From contig DATLGD010000103.1 of assembly GCA_035540755.1 (NCBI GenBank), positions 1 through 33,918 of the forward strand: DNA of 33,918 nucleotides. The letters run 5' to 3'. The position numbers and the translations under genes were made by a program. Below, piece after piece: positions 22,853 through 30,928 of this stretch (positions are counted from its first letter, which is position 1; the number at the start of each line of letters is the position of its first letter). The notes beneath the pieces were generated by a model. The model had not been told where the DNA came from. It saw only the letters and a program-made list of their open reading frames with translations, and ran no database searches. The stretch is from DATLGD01 sp035540755. Its GTDB lineage: Bacteria; Actinomycetota; Actinomycetes; Mycobacteriales; SCTD01.

Positions 22853-23956
22853 TCACCGCCGGGCGGCACGCGCGATCCCGGCGACGTCGCGGACCCAGCC
22901 CGACAGGGTCAGCTCGCTCTCCGCGAGGGCACGGCCCGCCTCCCCCATCCGCCGCGCCTCCTCGGGGTCGTCCAGGAGCCGGCGGATCGCCGCGCGCAGC
23001 GCGACCGGGTCCCCGGGGGGCACGTACAGCCCGTGCACGCCGTGCCGCACCAGGTCACGCTGCCCGCGGGCCGCCGTCACGACGACGGCCTTGCCCATGG
23101 CCATCGCCTCGGCGATCACCGTGACGCCGGGGTCGAAGTCGACGTCCAGCAGCGGGACCACCACGAGGCGGGCCCTCGCGTACAGGTCCCGCAGGGTGCG
23201 GTGAGGCAGCTGCTGGTGCACCGTCACGCGTTCGGGCAGCCGCTCCCCCACGCTCCCGACCAGCGGGGCGAAGGTGTCCGTCACGTCCCCGGATGCCTTG
23301 AGGACGGTGCTGCCGATGGCGATCTCGACGTCGACGTCCAGCTCCCGGACGGCGGCCAGGAAGGTGGGGTAGTCCCGCTGCTCGTACCCGACCGCGAGGA
23401 CGTAGTCGCCGGGGGAGACGTCCTCGGGCCGGTAGAACGACTCGTCGACCGGCTGGCGGGCGTGGTGCAGCTTGCCCGCAGGGACGCCGAGCCGACGGTG
23501 AGCGATGTCGCGCTGCACGCTGTTGTAGTTGACCACCGCACCCAGATGCGTGTGCGCCCCCCCGGGACGGAGGAAGACCGCCTTCTTCCGCCGGGACAGC
23601 CACACCGACACCAGGACCGTGTCGCGGCGGCCGCGGGACGCCTTCAGCGCGAGGGCGAGCGGCAGGCCCAGCCGGTCCGCGCGCGCCACGACCTGCTCGA
23701 ACTGGCCGGAGCGCACGAACGCCTCGGTGATCTGGCCCGGCACGATGCCGACCCGGGCCGCGACGGCGCGCGCCGTCCGGGTGGCGCGGGTCTGCATGTA
23801 CTCCATGTCCATGACGTCGGCGTCGAGCTCGGCCGCCAGCTCCACGTAGTCGGTGCGCGGTCGGGCTCCGGCGGCTGCCTGGGCGTCCAGCTGCTCGACG
23901 GTCAGCTGCCCGTGCCACGCCGGCACCATGACGACGGCTCTGCGCGCCCGCCTCAT
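22853..23956 (-). CDS. GT4-like glycosyltransferase
   Basis: This 367-residue protein is a probable GT-B glycosyltransferase. The C-terminal half has DFDPGVTVIAEAMAMGKAVV, the E-x7-E-type donor site, followed by GVHGLYVPPGDPVALRAAI and LDDPEEARRMGEAGR. YVLAVGYEQRDYPTFLAAV marks the domain boundary. The N-terminal half is unusual for GT4, with FLRPGGAHTHLGAVVNYNSV. The start is ATG 23956, with GGGAGG 6 nt upstream and an ATGA overlap with the polymerase gene. Two glycosyltransferases at the operon end suggest a short repeat unit. Specificity is unknown. Confidence 0.85.
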   Translation of the reverse strand: MRRARRAVVMVPAWHGQLTVEQLDAQAAAGARPRTDYVELAAELDADVMDMEYMQTRATRTARAVAARVGIVPGQITEAFVRSGQFEQVVARADRLGLPLALALKASRGRRDTVLVSVWLSRRKKAVFLRPGGAHTHLGAVVNYNSVQRDIAHRRLGVPAGKLHHARQPVDESFYRPEDVSPGDYVLAVGYEQRDYPTFLAAVRELDVDVEIAIGSTVLKASGDVTDTFAPLVGSVGERLPERVTVHQQLPHRTLRDLYARARLVVVPLLDVDFDPGVTVIAEAMAMGKAVVVTAARGQRDLVRHGVHGLYVPPGDPVALRAAIRRLLDDPEEARRMGEAGRALAESELTLSGWVRDVAGIARAARR

Positions 23957-25665
23957 CGCTGTCCTCCCGGCCGCCCCGGCGCGGCCCTCCGGTCCGACCG
24001 GCGCGCGTCCCGCGCCGGAGGCCCCCCCTGCTCCGGCCGCGACGTCGCGGCCGAGACCGCCAGCGCGAGCAGCGGGAAGCTCAGGTCGGCGCTGCCGCGC
24101 AGGAACAGGTGCGGGTCGAAGAACATGCCGGCGGCAACCGTCCACCAGGCGGCGAAGCTCGCCGCCCCGGCCACCGAGAGCAGCGCGCCGGAGGCGCTGG
24201 ATGCCCGGAGGGAGACCGTGAGGACCCAGGCCAGGAACACGAAGAAGGCCACGAGGAACGGGACGCCGCCGATCCAGAGCAGCCAGGTGTGCCCGCTCTC
24301 GATCCACACCGTCGGCTGCCACACCTCCCGGCCCTCGGCCTCGGGGACCAGCTGCACCCCGAGGACCCACCCGCCGTCCTCGAACAGCGGCGGCCAGAAG
24401 TAGGTGCGCAGGTTCTCCCAGCGCGCGATCCAGCTGACCGGCAGGCCGCTCGACGGGTCGAGCCGGTCCAGGCGCGCTGCGATCACCGGGAGCAGCGCGA
24501 CTGCGGCGAACGGCAGGACCGCCAGGAAGCCGAGCAGCACCGTGCCGAGCCGGCGCAGCGCGTACCCGACGGCGACGACGCCGACGACCAGGCCGACGAC
24601 GCCGGAGACCTGGCCGGAGGCCAGCGCGCCGAGCAGGAACAACCCGGCCAGCGGGAGGAGCAGCCGGCGGGGGCCTGCCCCTCGCAGGAGCATCGCCGTG
24701 GCGATGGCCAGGTTGAACACCATCACGTCCGCGAGTCCCTGCGTGTGTCCGATGGTCGCGCTCCCCCGCGCGTTCGCCAGCGCTGCGGTGTCCTCCCCGG
24801 TCGCCCAGAAGGTCGCGAGCAGCTCGGGGACGCCGGGCACGCGCAACGACTGCAGCACGGCGATGACCGCGACGAGAGCGCAGACCCCCATGGACAGCCA
24901 CAGGCAGGTGCGCACCTGGCTCTGGCTCCGGACGGCGTAGCGGACCACCCCGTACACCGCGAAGTACTTGAGCACGTTGGCGGCGGACAGCACGTCCTCG
25001 AACTGCAGGCCGCGTCCCTGGGCGACCGACCAGAGGGCGGGAAGCACGGCGCTGGTCAGAGCCAGCAGGACGAACCCGGCCTCGACACGGGTCGCGCGCA
25101 GGCCGGTCGGGCGGCGGGCCCGCCAGTCCAGGAGGGCCCGCACCAGCAGGGCGCCCACGAGGACCACGAGCAGCGCTTCGTTGGGTCGCAGCAGCGGCAG
25201 GAGCGTGCCGCGGTCGATGCCGACCACCAGCGGGGTCAGCCCCAGCCACAGGTACGCGGCGAGGACAGGTCGCCGCACGAGAAGCGTGACCAGGGCAGCG
25301 CCGGCTGCGGCCAGGGCCGTCGGCAGGGCGACCGCGGCCACGATCCCGCCTACCACCGCCGCGGTGACCGACAGCGTCAGGACCGGATCGGTGACAGTGA
25401 CGACGTCGTCACGCTCGTCACCGGCGGCGTCGTCGTCACGCCCGTCACCGGCGGCGTCGTCCCGCGGCGCTGCCGGCCCGGTTGCCGCACCACCATCGGC
25501 CCGCACGGCCTGCCACAGGACGAGCCCGCCGGCCAGCAGGACCAGGGCGGCGACCACCGGCCACATAGCGACGCCGGCGGCGGCACCTCCGGCTGTCCCC
25601 GCGGCGACGGCGGCCCAGCGCACGAACGCGGACGGCCGCCTGGCCAAGGCGGTGGACCCGGTCAC
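23953..25665 (-). CDS. Wzy/O-antigen-ligase-like polymerase
   Basis: This 570-residue polytopic membrane protein has about a dozen hydrophobic segments and a Wzy_C/WaaL-like periplasmic loop before the last helices. WIARWENLRTYFWPPLFED and WIESGHTWLLWIGG carry the typical Arg and His of the family. It would polymerise lipid-linked repeat units outside the membrane. An unusual Asp/Arg-rich insert (about 70-95) made of two 9-residue repeats separates the first helices. The cytosolic C-terminus is Arg/Pro-rich. The start is GTG 25665, in a GTGA overlap with the flippase gene; the frame upstream is antisense-like. Polymerase versus ligase cannot be decided from sequence alone. Confidence 0.82.
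   Translation of the reverse strand: MTGSTALARRPSAFVRWAAVAAGTAGGAAAGVAMWPVVAALVLLAGGLVLWQAVRADGGAATGPAAPRDDAAGDGRDDDAAGDERDDVVTVTDPVLTLSVTAAVVGGIVAAVALPTALAAAGAALVTLLVRRPVLAAYLWLGLTPLVVGIDRGTLLPLLRPNEALLVVLVGALLVRALLDWRARRPTGLRATRVEAGFVLLALTSAVLPALWSVAQGRGLQFEDVLSAANVLKYFAVYGVVRYAVRSQSQVRTCLWLSMGVCALVAVIAVLQSLRVPGVPELLATFWATGEDTAALANARGSATIGHTQGLADVMVFNLAIATAMLLRGAGPRRLLLPLAGLFLLGALASGQVSGVVGLVVGVVAVGYALRRLGTVLLGFLAVLPFAAVALLPVIAARLDRLDPSSGLPVSWIARWENLRTYFWPPLFEDGGWVLGVQLVPEAEGREVWQPTVWIESGHTWLLWIGGVPFLVAFFVFLAWVLTVSLRASSASGALLSVAGAASFAAWWTVAAGMFFDPHLFLRGSADLSFPLLALAVSAATSRPEQGGPPARDARRSDRRAAPGRPGGQR
25416..25461. repeat. Two 19-bp direct repeats in the polymerase gene
   Basis: CGTCACCGGCGGCGTCGTC occurs at 25416-25434 and at 25443-25461, a period of 27 bp or nine codons. 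It encodes tandem DDAAGD(G/E)RD units in an inter-helix loop. Confidence 0.9.
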
Positions 25666-27296
25666 CGTGGCCCCCGCAGCTGATGCCGGGCCCACGCCAG
25701 CTCGGGAGACCGCAGCACGGCATGGGCGGCGATCAGCGCCGCAAGGGCGCAGGAGCCGCCGACGGCGACGGCGAGCAGGTCGGCGACGTCCGCGCCCAGC
25801 GCCGCACGAGCGGCCAGGCCGCCCGCCCCCGCCGCTGCCGCCCCGGTGAGCAGAGCCCGAGCCAGACCGGTGGCCAGGCGCCCGTCGGCCGCCGGCAGAC
25901 GACCGGCGACCCGGGTCCACAGGTACCCGCCGGACGCGAGGTCGCCCACCGCCAGCGAGGCGCCCAGCACGGCCAGCACGGCCACGCCGTCGGCCAGCAG
26001 GAGGGCGAGGAGCATGCCGGTACCGCTGACGGCGACCCGCAGCGCCATCCCCACGAACGGGGACCGGGCGTCGCCCCGCGCGTAGCTCGCCGACGTGCCG
26101 AGCACGAACGCGCCGTCACCGAGCGCGCCGAGCGCGACGGCCATGAGCGAGACGGACACGAGCAGCACACCGCGTTCGGTCGACATCTCGCCGACGGTCA
26201 CCGCACCGGCCAGCGGAACGGCCAGGGCGATGAGGCAGAGCGCCGCCGGCAGCACGATGCACGCCATCACGGTGGTGGCGCGGTCGAGCTCGGTGCGGAA
26301 GCTCCGCAGGTCGGTGGTGGCCAGCCGGGACAACCGAGGCAGCAGCGCGGTGGAGATCGGCTTGGCCGACAGCGCGATGACCACGTTGACGAAGTTGACC
26401 GCGAGGTCGAAGGCGACGACGCCGCCGGCGACGCTGTTGGCCACGACCACGACGAGCAGCACGCGCGCGGCGTTGAGCCCCGAGTGCCCGAGGGTGGCCC
26501 GTCCGGCGCGCAGGACCTGCCGGACCTCCGGATCCCGCCAGCCCGCCCGAGGGCGCAACGTGATGCCTGCCCGGTGCGCGCCGTACCACTGCGCGCCGGC
26601 GTGCAGGGCGACCGATCCCGTCGCGCCGGCGCCCAGGACGACCAGCTGCGCGGTGGCGACGTCGCCGACGTCCCGTCCCACCCCCCACACGGCTGCCGAG
26701 ACCGCCAGCGTGCAGATGAGCCCGACGTTCTCGAGAGCGGGAGCTGCCGCGGCGAGAGCGAACCTGCCGCGGGCGTTCATCGCGGCGGCGGCCGTCCCGG
26801 CCAGCCCGTAGAGCAGCAGCTGCGGCATGACCAGCAGGAGCAGGACGGCGCCGACGCGGCGCTGCTGAGCGGCCACCTCGGGGTCGGGCACGCCCACGGT
26901 CAGCAGACCCAGGACCAGTGGCGCCAGCAGCACCACCGCCGTCGCGAGAAGCGCGAACCCCACGAGCACGACGCCGAGGAAGCCACTGGCCAGGCGCTCG
27001 GCGCCGCGCAGATCGCTCTTGTCGAGCGCACGCACCAGCGGCGGCACGAGGAGCGAGGCGAACAGGCTGCCGGTCAGGAACTCGTAGGCCAGGTTCGGCA
27101 GCATGTTCGTGGACTGGAAGACGTTGCCGAAGAACGTCGGGCCGAGGACCGCGCCGATGGCCACGACCCGCGCCAGGCCCGTCACCCGGCTGACCAGCGT
27201 CCAGACGGTCACGACAGCCGCATCCCGGCCCAGGCCGCGTCGCGGCTCGTCGACGCCCTCCCGTGCGGGCCCTCGCCGCTGGCCCCCCGGTCTCAC
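25662..27296 (-). CDS. MurJ/MviN-type lipid-linked oligosaccharide flippase
   Basis: This 544-residue MOP-superfamily membrane protein has about 14 hydrophobic segments. The N-terminal TLVSRVTGLARVVAIGAVLG followed by YEFLTGSLFASLLVP matches the MviN/MurJ signature. ALAAAAPALENVGLIC resembles the fifth-helix motif. Housekeeping MurJ in actinobacteria is normally in another locus. Its place between Wzz-like and Wzy-like genes makes it the probable Wzx of this operon, moving undecaprenyl-linked repeat units across the membrane. The start is GTG 27296, set by a GTGA overlap with the Wzz-like gene. It has a 25-residue basic leader. No cytosolic kinase or FHA domain is fused. Confidence 0.85.
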   Translation of the reverse strand: MRPGGQRRGPAREGVDEPRRGLGRDAAVVTVWTLVSRVTGLARVVAIGAVLGPTFFGNVFQSTNMLPNLAYEFLTGSLFASLLVPPLVRALDKSDLRGAERLASGFLGVVLVGFALLATAVVLLAPLVLGLLTVGVPDPEVAAQQRRVGAVLLLLVMPQLLLYGLAGTAAAAMNARGRFALAAAAPALENVGLICTLAVSAAVWGVGRDVGDVATAQLVVLGAGATGSVALHAGAQWYGAHRAGITLRPRAGWRDPEVRQVLRAGRATLGHSGLNAARVLLVVVVANSVAGGVVAFDLAVNFVNVVIALSAKPISTALLPRLSRLATTDLRSFRTELDRATTVMACIVLPAALCLIALAVPLAGAVTVGEMSTERGVLLVSVSLMAVALGALGDGAFVLGTSASYARGDARSPFVGMALRVAVSGTGMLLALLLADGVAVLAVLGASLAVGDLASGGYLWTRVAGRLPAADGRLATGLARALLTGAAAAGAGGLAARAALGADVADLLAVAVGGSCALAALIAAHAVLRSPELAWARHQLRGPR

Positions 27297-28438
27297 GGCG
27301 TGGCGGCGACCGTGCGCTGCCGGGCCACCAGGAGGACCAGCGCCCCGGCCAGCACGATGCCGACCATCGCGCCGGCCGCCCCGGCCCGCACCGGCCGCGG
27401 GCCGAGCGGCTCGTCCAGCAGGTACGCGGGGGTGAGGATCCGTGCCCGGGCGGTCGACTGCTGAACCAGACGCAGCTCGTCCTGGGCGGCCCGGATCTGC
27501 CCCGCGAGACTCTCGTCCTGCGCCTGCAGGGCCCGCTCGGCCGGCGTCAGCGGCGCCCCCGCAGGCTGTCCGGTACGGACGCGGTCGGCCGCCAGCTGTC
27601 CCAGCTCGGCCCGCACCGCCGCCGCCTCGGCGTTCAGGTCGGCGATGCGGGCCTGCAGCGAGGCAGGATCCTGCATGCCGTCGGGCACGGGCCGCGTACC
27701 GGCCGCCTGCACATAGCGCTCTGCGACCGCCTGCGCCAGGCGGACGGCGAGCTGCGGGTCCTCGTTGCCGATGACCGTGCGGAGCACCTGGCTGTCGGCG
27801 ACCTGCCCGACGTCCTGCGAGCCGGCCAGCTCACGCAGCGGGACGCCGAGCTCCTCGGCGACCGGAGCGAGGATGACCCGGCTGCTCAGGAGCACCTCCT
27901 GCGTGGCCAGCTCGCGGTCCGCCTCCTGCCCGCCTCCGCTCAGCTCGTACAGCACCTCGACCTGGGCGCCGTAGGTGGTCGGCTGCAGGCTCGCGGCGAA
28001 GTAGGCAGCCAACGTGCTCAGGACGATCATGCTGACGGCGAGCAGGGCGGTGGCGCCGTTGGCGAGGGCCAGGCGGGGGAGGCTCTCCGGCACCGCCGGT
28101 GGCTCGTCCGGAGGCAGCTCGGAGGCACCCCTGCCGAAGGGGCGGGACGCCGGCCAGCCGCTGCCGGACCGGCTGAGGACCACGGCGCCGGCGGATGACG
28201 CGCGGTCCGCCCGCTCCTCCTCGAGCGCGAGAGGACGGCTCCGCGACGTCCTCCACTGCGCGGCCTCCGGGGCGGCGGGACCGGCCGGGCTCGGCTCGTC
28301 GCCCTGCAGGGGGGCCTCGGCCGGTGCGTCTCCCGGTGCCGGTGCGACGCCAGCCGGCGTCGCACCGCGCCGGTCACGCGGGCCGCGCACTGCGTGCGAC
28401 CCCGCGGACCCGCCGGCTCTGGTGCGCCCGAACCTCAT
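27293..28438 (-). CDS. Wzz-like polysaccharide chain-length protein
   Basis: This 381-residue membrane protein is built like a polysaccharide co-polymerase. It has a transmembrane helix (about 127-149), an external domain with coiled-coil helices (about 255-335; LQARIADLNAEAAAVRAELG) and a second helix (about 352-373). YGAQVEVLYELSGGGQEADRE is the typical Wzz entry strand. An unusual feature is the N-terminal cytosolic extension of about 120 residues, rich in Pro, Ala, Arg and Ser and probably disordered. No kinase domain or Walker motif is fused, and no separate BY-kinase gene is in the window. The start is ATG 28438, in an ATGA overlap with the sugar transferase gene. It should set glycan length. 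Confidence 0.82.
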   Translation of the reverse strand: MRFGRTRAGGSAGSHAVRGPRDRRGATPAGVAPAPGDAPAEAPLQGDEPSPAGPAAPEAAQWRTSRSRPLALEEERADRASSAGAVVLSRSGSGWPASRPFGRGASELPPDEPPAVPESLPRLALANGATALLAVSMIVLSTLAAYFAASLQPTTYGAQVEVLYELSGGGQEADRELATQEVLLSSRVILAPVAEELGVPLRELAGSQDVGQVADSQVLRTVIGNEDPQLAVRLAQAVAERYVQAAGTRPVPDGMQDPASLQARIADLNAEAAAVRAELGQLAADRVRTGQPAGAPLTPAERALQAQDESLAGQIRAAQDELRLVQQSTARARILTPAYLLDEPLGPRPVRAGAAGAMVGIVLAGALVLLVARQRTVAATP

Positions 28439-29115
28439 GCAGCAGTGGACTTCCTGAAGAGGGCAGGCCCCGTACGCGCGAGCAGGGCGAGGTCGAGCCC
28501 CAGACTACGCCGCTCCACGTACTCCACGTCCAGGTCGAGCGCCTGCCGCATCGTCAGCGCGCTCCGGCCGCTGACCTGCCACAACCCGGTCAGTCCCGGC
28601 TTGACCTCGAGGCGCCGCCGGTGCTCCGGCCGGTACAGAGCCACCTCCCACGCCAGCGCCGGACGGGGCCCCACGAGGGACATGTCGCCGGTGAGCACGT
28701 TCACCAGCTGGGGCAGCTCGTCCAGGCTGGCGGTGCGCAGGACGTGGCCGATCCGGGTCAGCCGCGGGTCGCGCACGAGCTTGTAGACGCCGCGCGCTCC
28801 CCCGTCCGGTGGCGCCTCCTCGGTGAGCAGCCGCTTCACGTACTCGCGGTGCGCGGCGTCGTCGTTGTCCGTCTGCATGGTGCGGAACTTCAGCATCGTG
28901 AAGGTCGCTCCGTGGCGCCCCACCCGCTCCTGGCGGAACAGCACCGGCCCCGGGCTGGTGCACCGCACGGCCAGGGCGATGACGCACAGCAGGGGCAGCA
29001 TGAGCAGGAGCGCCACGACCGCGAGCGTGACGTCCAGCGCCCGTTTCCCGGCCGCGTAGCCCAGCCGCCGCCGGCCCGCGGTCAGCACGCCCCTGCTCGC
29101 CGGCTCCGCCGTCAC
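28435..29115 (-). CDS. Polyprenyl-phosphate sugar-1-phosphate transferase
   Basis: This 226-residue initiating enzyme of the bacterial sugar transferase (WbaP/ExoY C-terminal domain) family transfers a sugar phosphate from a nucleotide sugar to undecaprenyl phosphate. One hydrophobic hairpin lies at about 25-48. Family motifs in order are KRALDVTLAVVALLLMLPLL, PVLFRQERVGRHG, FTMLKFRTMQ, LRTASLDELPQLVNVLTGDM, SLVGPRPALAWE and KPGLTGLWQVSGRSALT. This is the short form without the N-terminal five-helix CoA-binding-like part. The start is GTG 29115, in a GTGA overlap with the acyltransferase gene. The transferred sugar may be the diamino sugar made by the upstream genes. Confidence 0.93.
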   Translation of the reverse strand: MTAEPASRGVLTAGRRRLGYAAGKRALDVTLAVVALLLMLPLLCVIALAVRCTSPGPVLFRQERVGRHGATFTMLKFRTMQTDNDDAAHREYVKRLLTEEAPPDGGARGVYKLVRDPRLTRIGHVLRTASLDELPQLVNVLTGDMSLVGPRPALAWEVALYRPEHRRRLEVKPGLTGLWQVSGRSALTMRQALDLDVEYVERRSLGLDLALLARTGPALFRKSTAA

Positions 29116-29768
29116 GACGCCGCACCCCGTCGGGCCGCCAGCAGGCCGCGGACCTGGTCCTCGCCGGGCACGTCCCGGAGCACCCGGGCCGGCGAGCCGA
29201 CGACGACGACGCCGGCCGGGACGTCGCGGACCACGACGGAGCCGGCGCCGACCACGGAGCCCGCGCCGATGCTGACGTAGGGCAGCACGGTCGCGTTGAC
29301 CCCGAGCTGGGCGCCTGCGCCGATGCGCGGGCCGCGCATGGCCTCGGCCGACGCGTCCGAGCCGGGGTACACGTCGTTGGCCAGGGTCACCCCGGGCGCG
29401 AGGAACGCGTCGTCGCCGATGGCCGTGAACTGCGACACGTAGCAGTTGGTGTGGATCTTCACCCGGTTCCCGACGACGCAGCCGTAGTCGACGACGCTGC
29501 CGGACCACACGCTGACGTCGTCCCCGAGCACCGACTCCTCCCGGAGCACGACGTTGTGGCCGGTGCTCAGCCGCGCACCGACGCGGAGCCCGGCGTACAG
29601 CACGCTCCCGCTGCGCAGCCGCGCGTCCGGGCCGAGCCGCAGGACGTCGTCGTCGCAGCGGGCAGACAGGTACCCGAGGAGGACGCCCGGGTCGGCGACG
29701 ACGCCCTCGCCCCCCTCGACTCTGCCGAGCAGCGAGGCCGAACCGGAGCCGCTCCCCTCACCCGGCAC
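29112..29768 (-). CDS. Left-handed beta-helix acyltransferase (WbpD-like)
   Basis: This 218-residue hexapeptide-repeat protein has many [LIV]-G-x4 turns between about 45 and 195 (DDVSVWSGSVVDYGCVVGNR, then IGAGSVVGAGSVVVRDVPAG). The catalytic region is VKIHTNCYVSQFTAIGDDAF with His for acetyl-CoA-dependent transfer. VGSPARVLRD is the usual C-terminal end. Following a dehydrogenase and an aminotransferase, it fits the N-acetyltransferase of a UDP-2,3-diamino sugar pathway, but an O-acetyltransferase cannot be excluded. The start is GTG 29768, an 11-nt overlap with the aminotransferase gene. The ribosome binding site is weak. Confidence 0.82.
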   Translation of the reverse strand: MPGEGSGSGSASLLGRVEGGEGVVADPGVLLGYLSARCDDDVLRLGPDARLRSGSVLYAGLRVGARLSTGHNVVLREESVLGDDVSVWSGSVVDYGCVVGNRVKIHTNCYVSQFTAIGDDAFLAPGVTLANDVYPGSDASAEAMRGPRIGAGAQLGVNATVLPYVSIGAGSVVGAGSVVVRDVPAGVVVVGSPARVLRDVPGEDQVRGLLAARRGAAS

Positions 29769-30900
29769 GACGCACCCGCACGGCCGGGTCGACGGGCGAG
29801 GCCTCGTCGAGCAGGGCCTCGACGACCAGGTCGACGTCGCGCGCGCTCAGGGTGGGGAACATCGGCAGCGACAGCAGCCTGCCTGCCGACGCCTCGACGA
29901 CCGGCAGCGGACCGGTAGCCCACTGCTCGAAGGCCGGCTGCTGGTGGCACGGCACCGGGTAGTGGATGCCGGTGGCCACACCGCGGGCCGCGAGGGCGGC
30001 CCGGAGCTCGTCCCGGCCCGGCACCTCCACCACGGCCAGGTGGTGGACGCTCGTCGCCTCGGGAGCGACCGGCACCAGCCGGGCGGCGGACCCGCGCAGA
30101 CCTGCCTCGTAGCGGGCGTAGGCGGCCTGGCGGCCGGCGTTCCAGTCGTCGAGGTGACGGAGCTTGATCGAGAGCACGGCCGCCTGCAGGGCGTCGAGCC
30201 GGCTGTTCTGCCCCACGAGGTCGTGGTCGTACTTGGACCCAGGACGCCTGCCGTGGTCGGCCATGCAGCGGATCCGACCGGCGAGCTCCGGGTCGCCGGT
30301 GACGACCGCGCCGCCGTCACCGAAGGCGCCGAGGTTCTTGCCGGGGTAGAAGCTGAAGCAGCCCACCGTGGCCAGCGAGCCGGCACGACGGCCTCGCCAG
30401 GTCGCGCCGTGCGCCTGAGCCGCATCCTCGATCAGCGCGACACCCGCCCGGCCCGCGACAGCGGCCAGCGCGTCCATGTCCGGCGGCTGACCGTAGAGGT
30501 GCACCGCCACCACCGCAGCCGTGCGCGGGGTCAGCGCCGCGGCGACGACGTCGGCGGTGACCAGCAGGGTGTCGGGGTCGACATCCACGAACCGGGGCGT
30601 GGCACCCACGAGCACGACGGCCTCGGCCGTGGCCACGAACGTGTTCGCCGGCACCACCACCTCGTCGCCGGGCCCGACGCCGAGGGCCCGCAGCGCGACG
30701 ACGAGCGCGTCCGTGCCGTTCGCCACGCCGATCGCGTGGTCGGCGCCGCAGTAGGAGGCCCACTCCTGTTCGAACTGCTCGACCCGTGCGCCGCCGACGA
30801 AGCCGCTGCTGTCGACGACCCCGGCCCAGGCGGCGTCGAGCTCCTCCCGGACCTGCCGGTGCATCGCGCTGAGGTCGAGGAAGGGGACGACGGGCTGCAT
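29758..30900 (-). CDS. DegT/DnrJ/EryC1 sugar aminotransferase
   Basis: This 380-residue PLP enzyme converts a keto nucleotide sugar to the amino sugar. The PLP lysine is Lys188 in FSFYPGKNLGAFGDGGAV. Asp159 (LIEDAAQAHG) binds the pyridine nitrogen. VANGTDALVVALRALG and VVVPANTFVATAEAV form the cofactor phosphate region. HYPVPCHQQPAF and LSLPMFPTLSARDVD are conserved near the end. It resembles WbpE/WlbC-type 3-aminotransferases. The start is ATG 30900, with a purine-rich GAGAGAGCGAG upstream and a 28-nt gap after the dehydrogenase gene. The longer frame upstream is a shadow of that gene. Confidence 0.92.
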   Translation of the reverse strand: MQPVVPFLDLSAMHRQVREELDAAWAGVVDSSGFVGGARVEQFEQEWASYCGADHAIGVANGTDALVVALRALGVGPGDEVVVPANTFVATAEAVVLVGATPRFVDVDPDTLLVTADVVAAALTPRTAAVVAVHLYGQPPDMDALAAVAGRAGVALIEDAAQAHGATWRGRRAGSLATVGCFSFYPGKNLGAFGDGGAVVTGDPELAGRIRCMADHGRRPGSKYDHDLVGQNSRLDALQAAVLSIKLRHLDDWNAGRQAAYARYEAGLRGSAARLVPVAPEATSVHHLAVVEVPGRDELRAALAARGVATGIHYPVPCHQQPAFEQWATGPLPVVEASAGRLLSLPMFPTLSARDVDLVVEALLDEASPVDPAVRVRRAG

Positions 30901-30928
30901 GGGGGGCTCGCTCTCTCGGGGGAGACGG

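Noticed and set aside
22853..25249. A 798-codon frame that would fuse the GT4-like protein to upstream sequence
   Set aside because: The upstream half is antisense-like and overlaps the polymerase gene in another frame. ATG 23956 has a strong ribosome binding site and an ATGA overlap.
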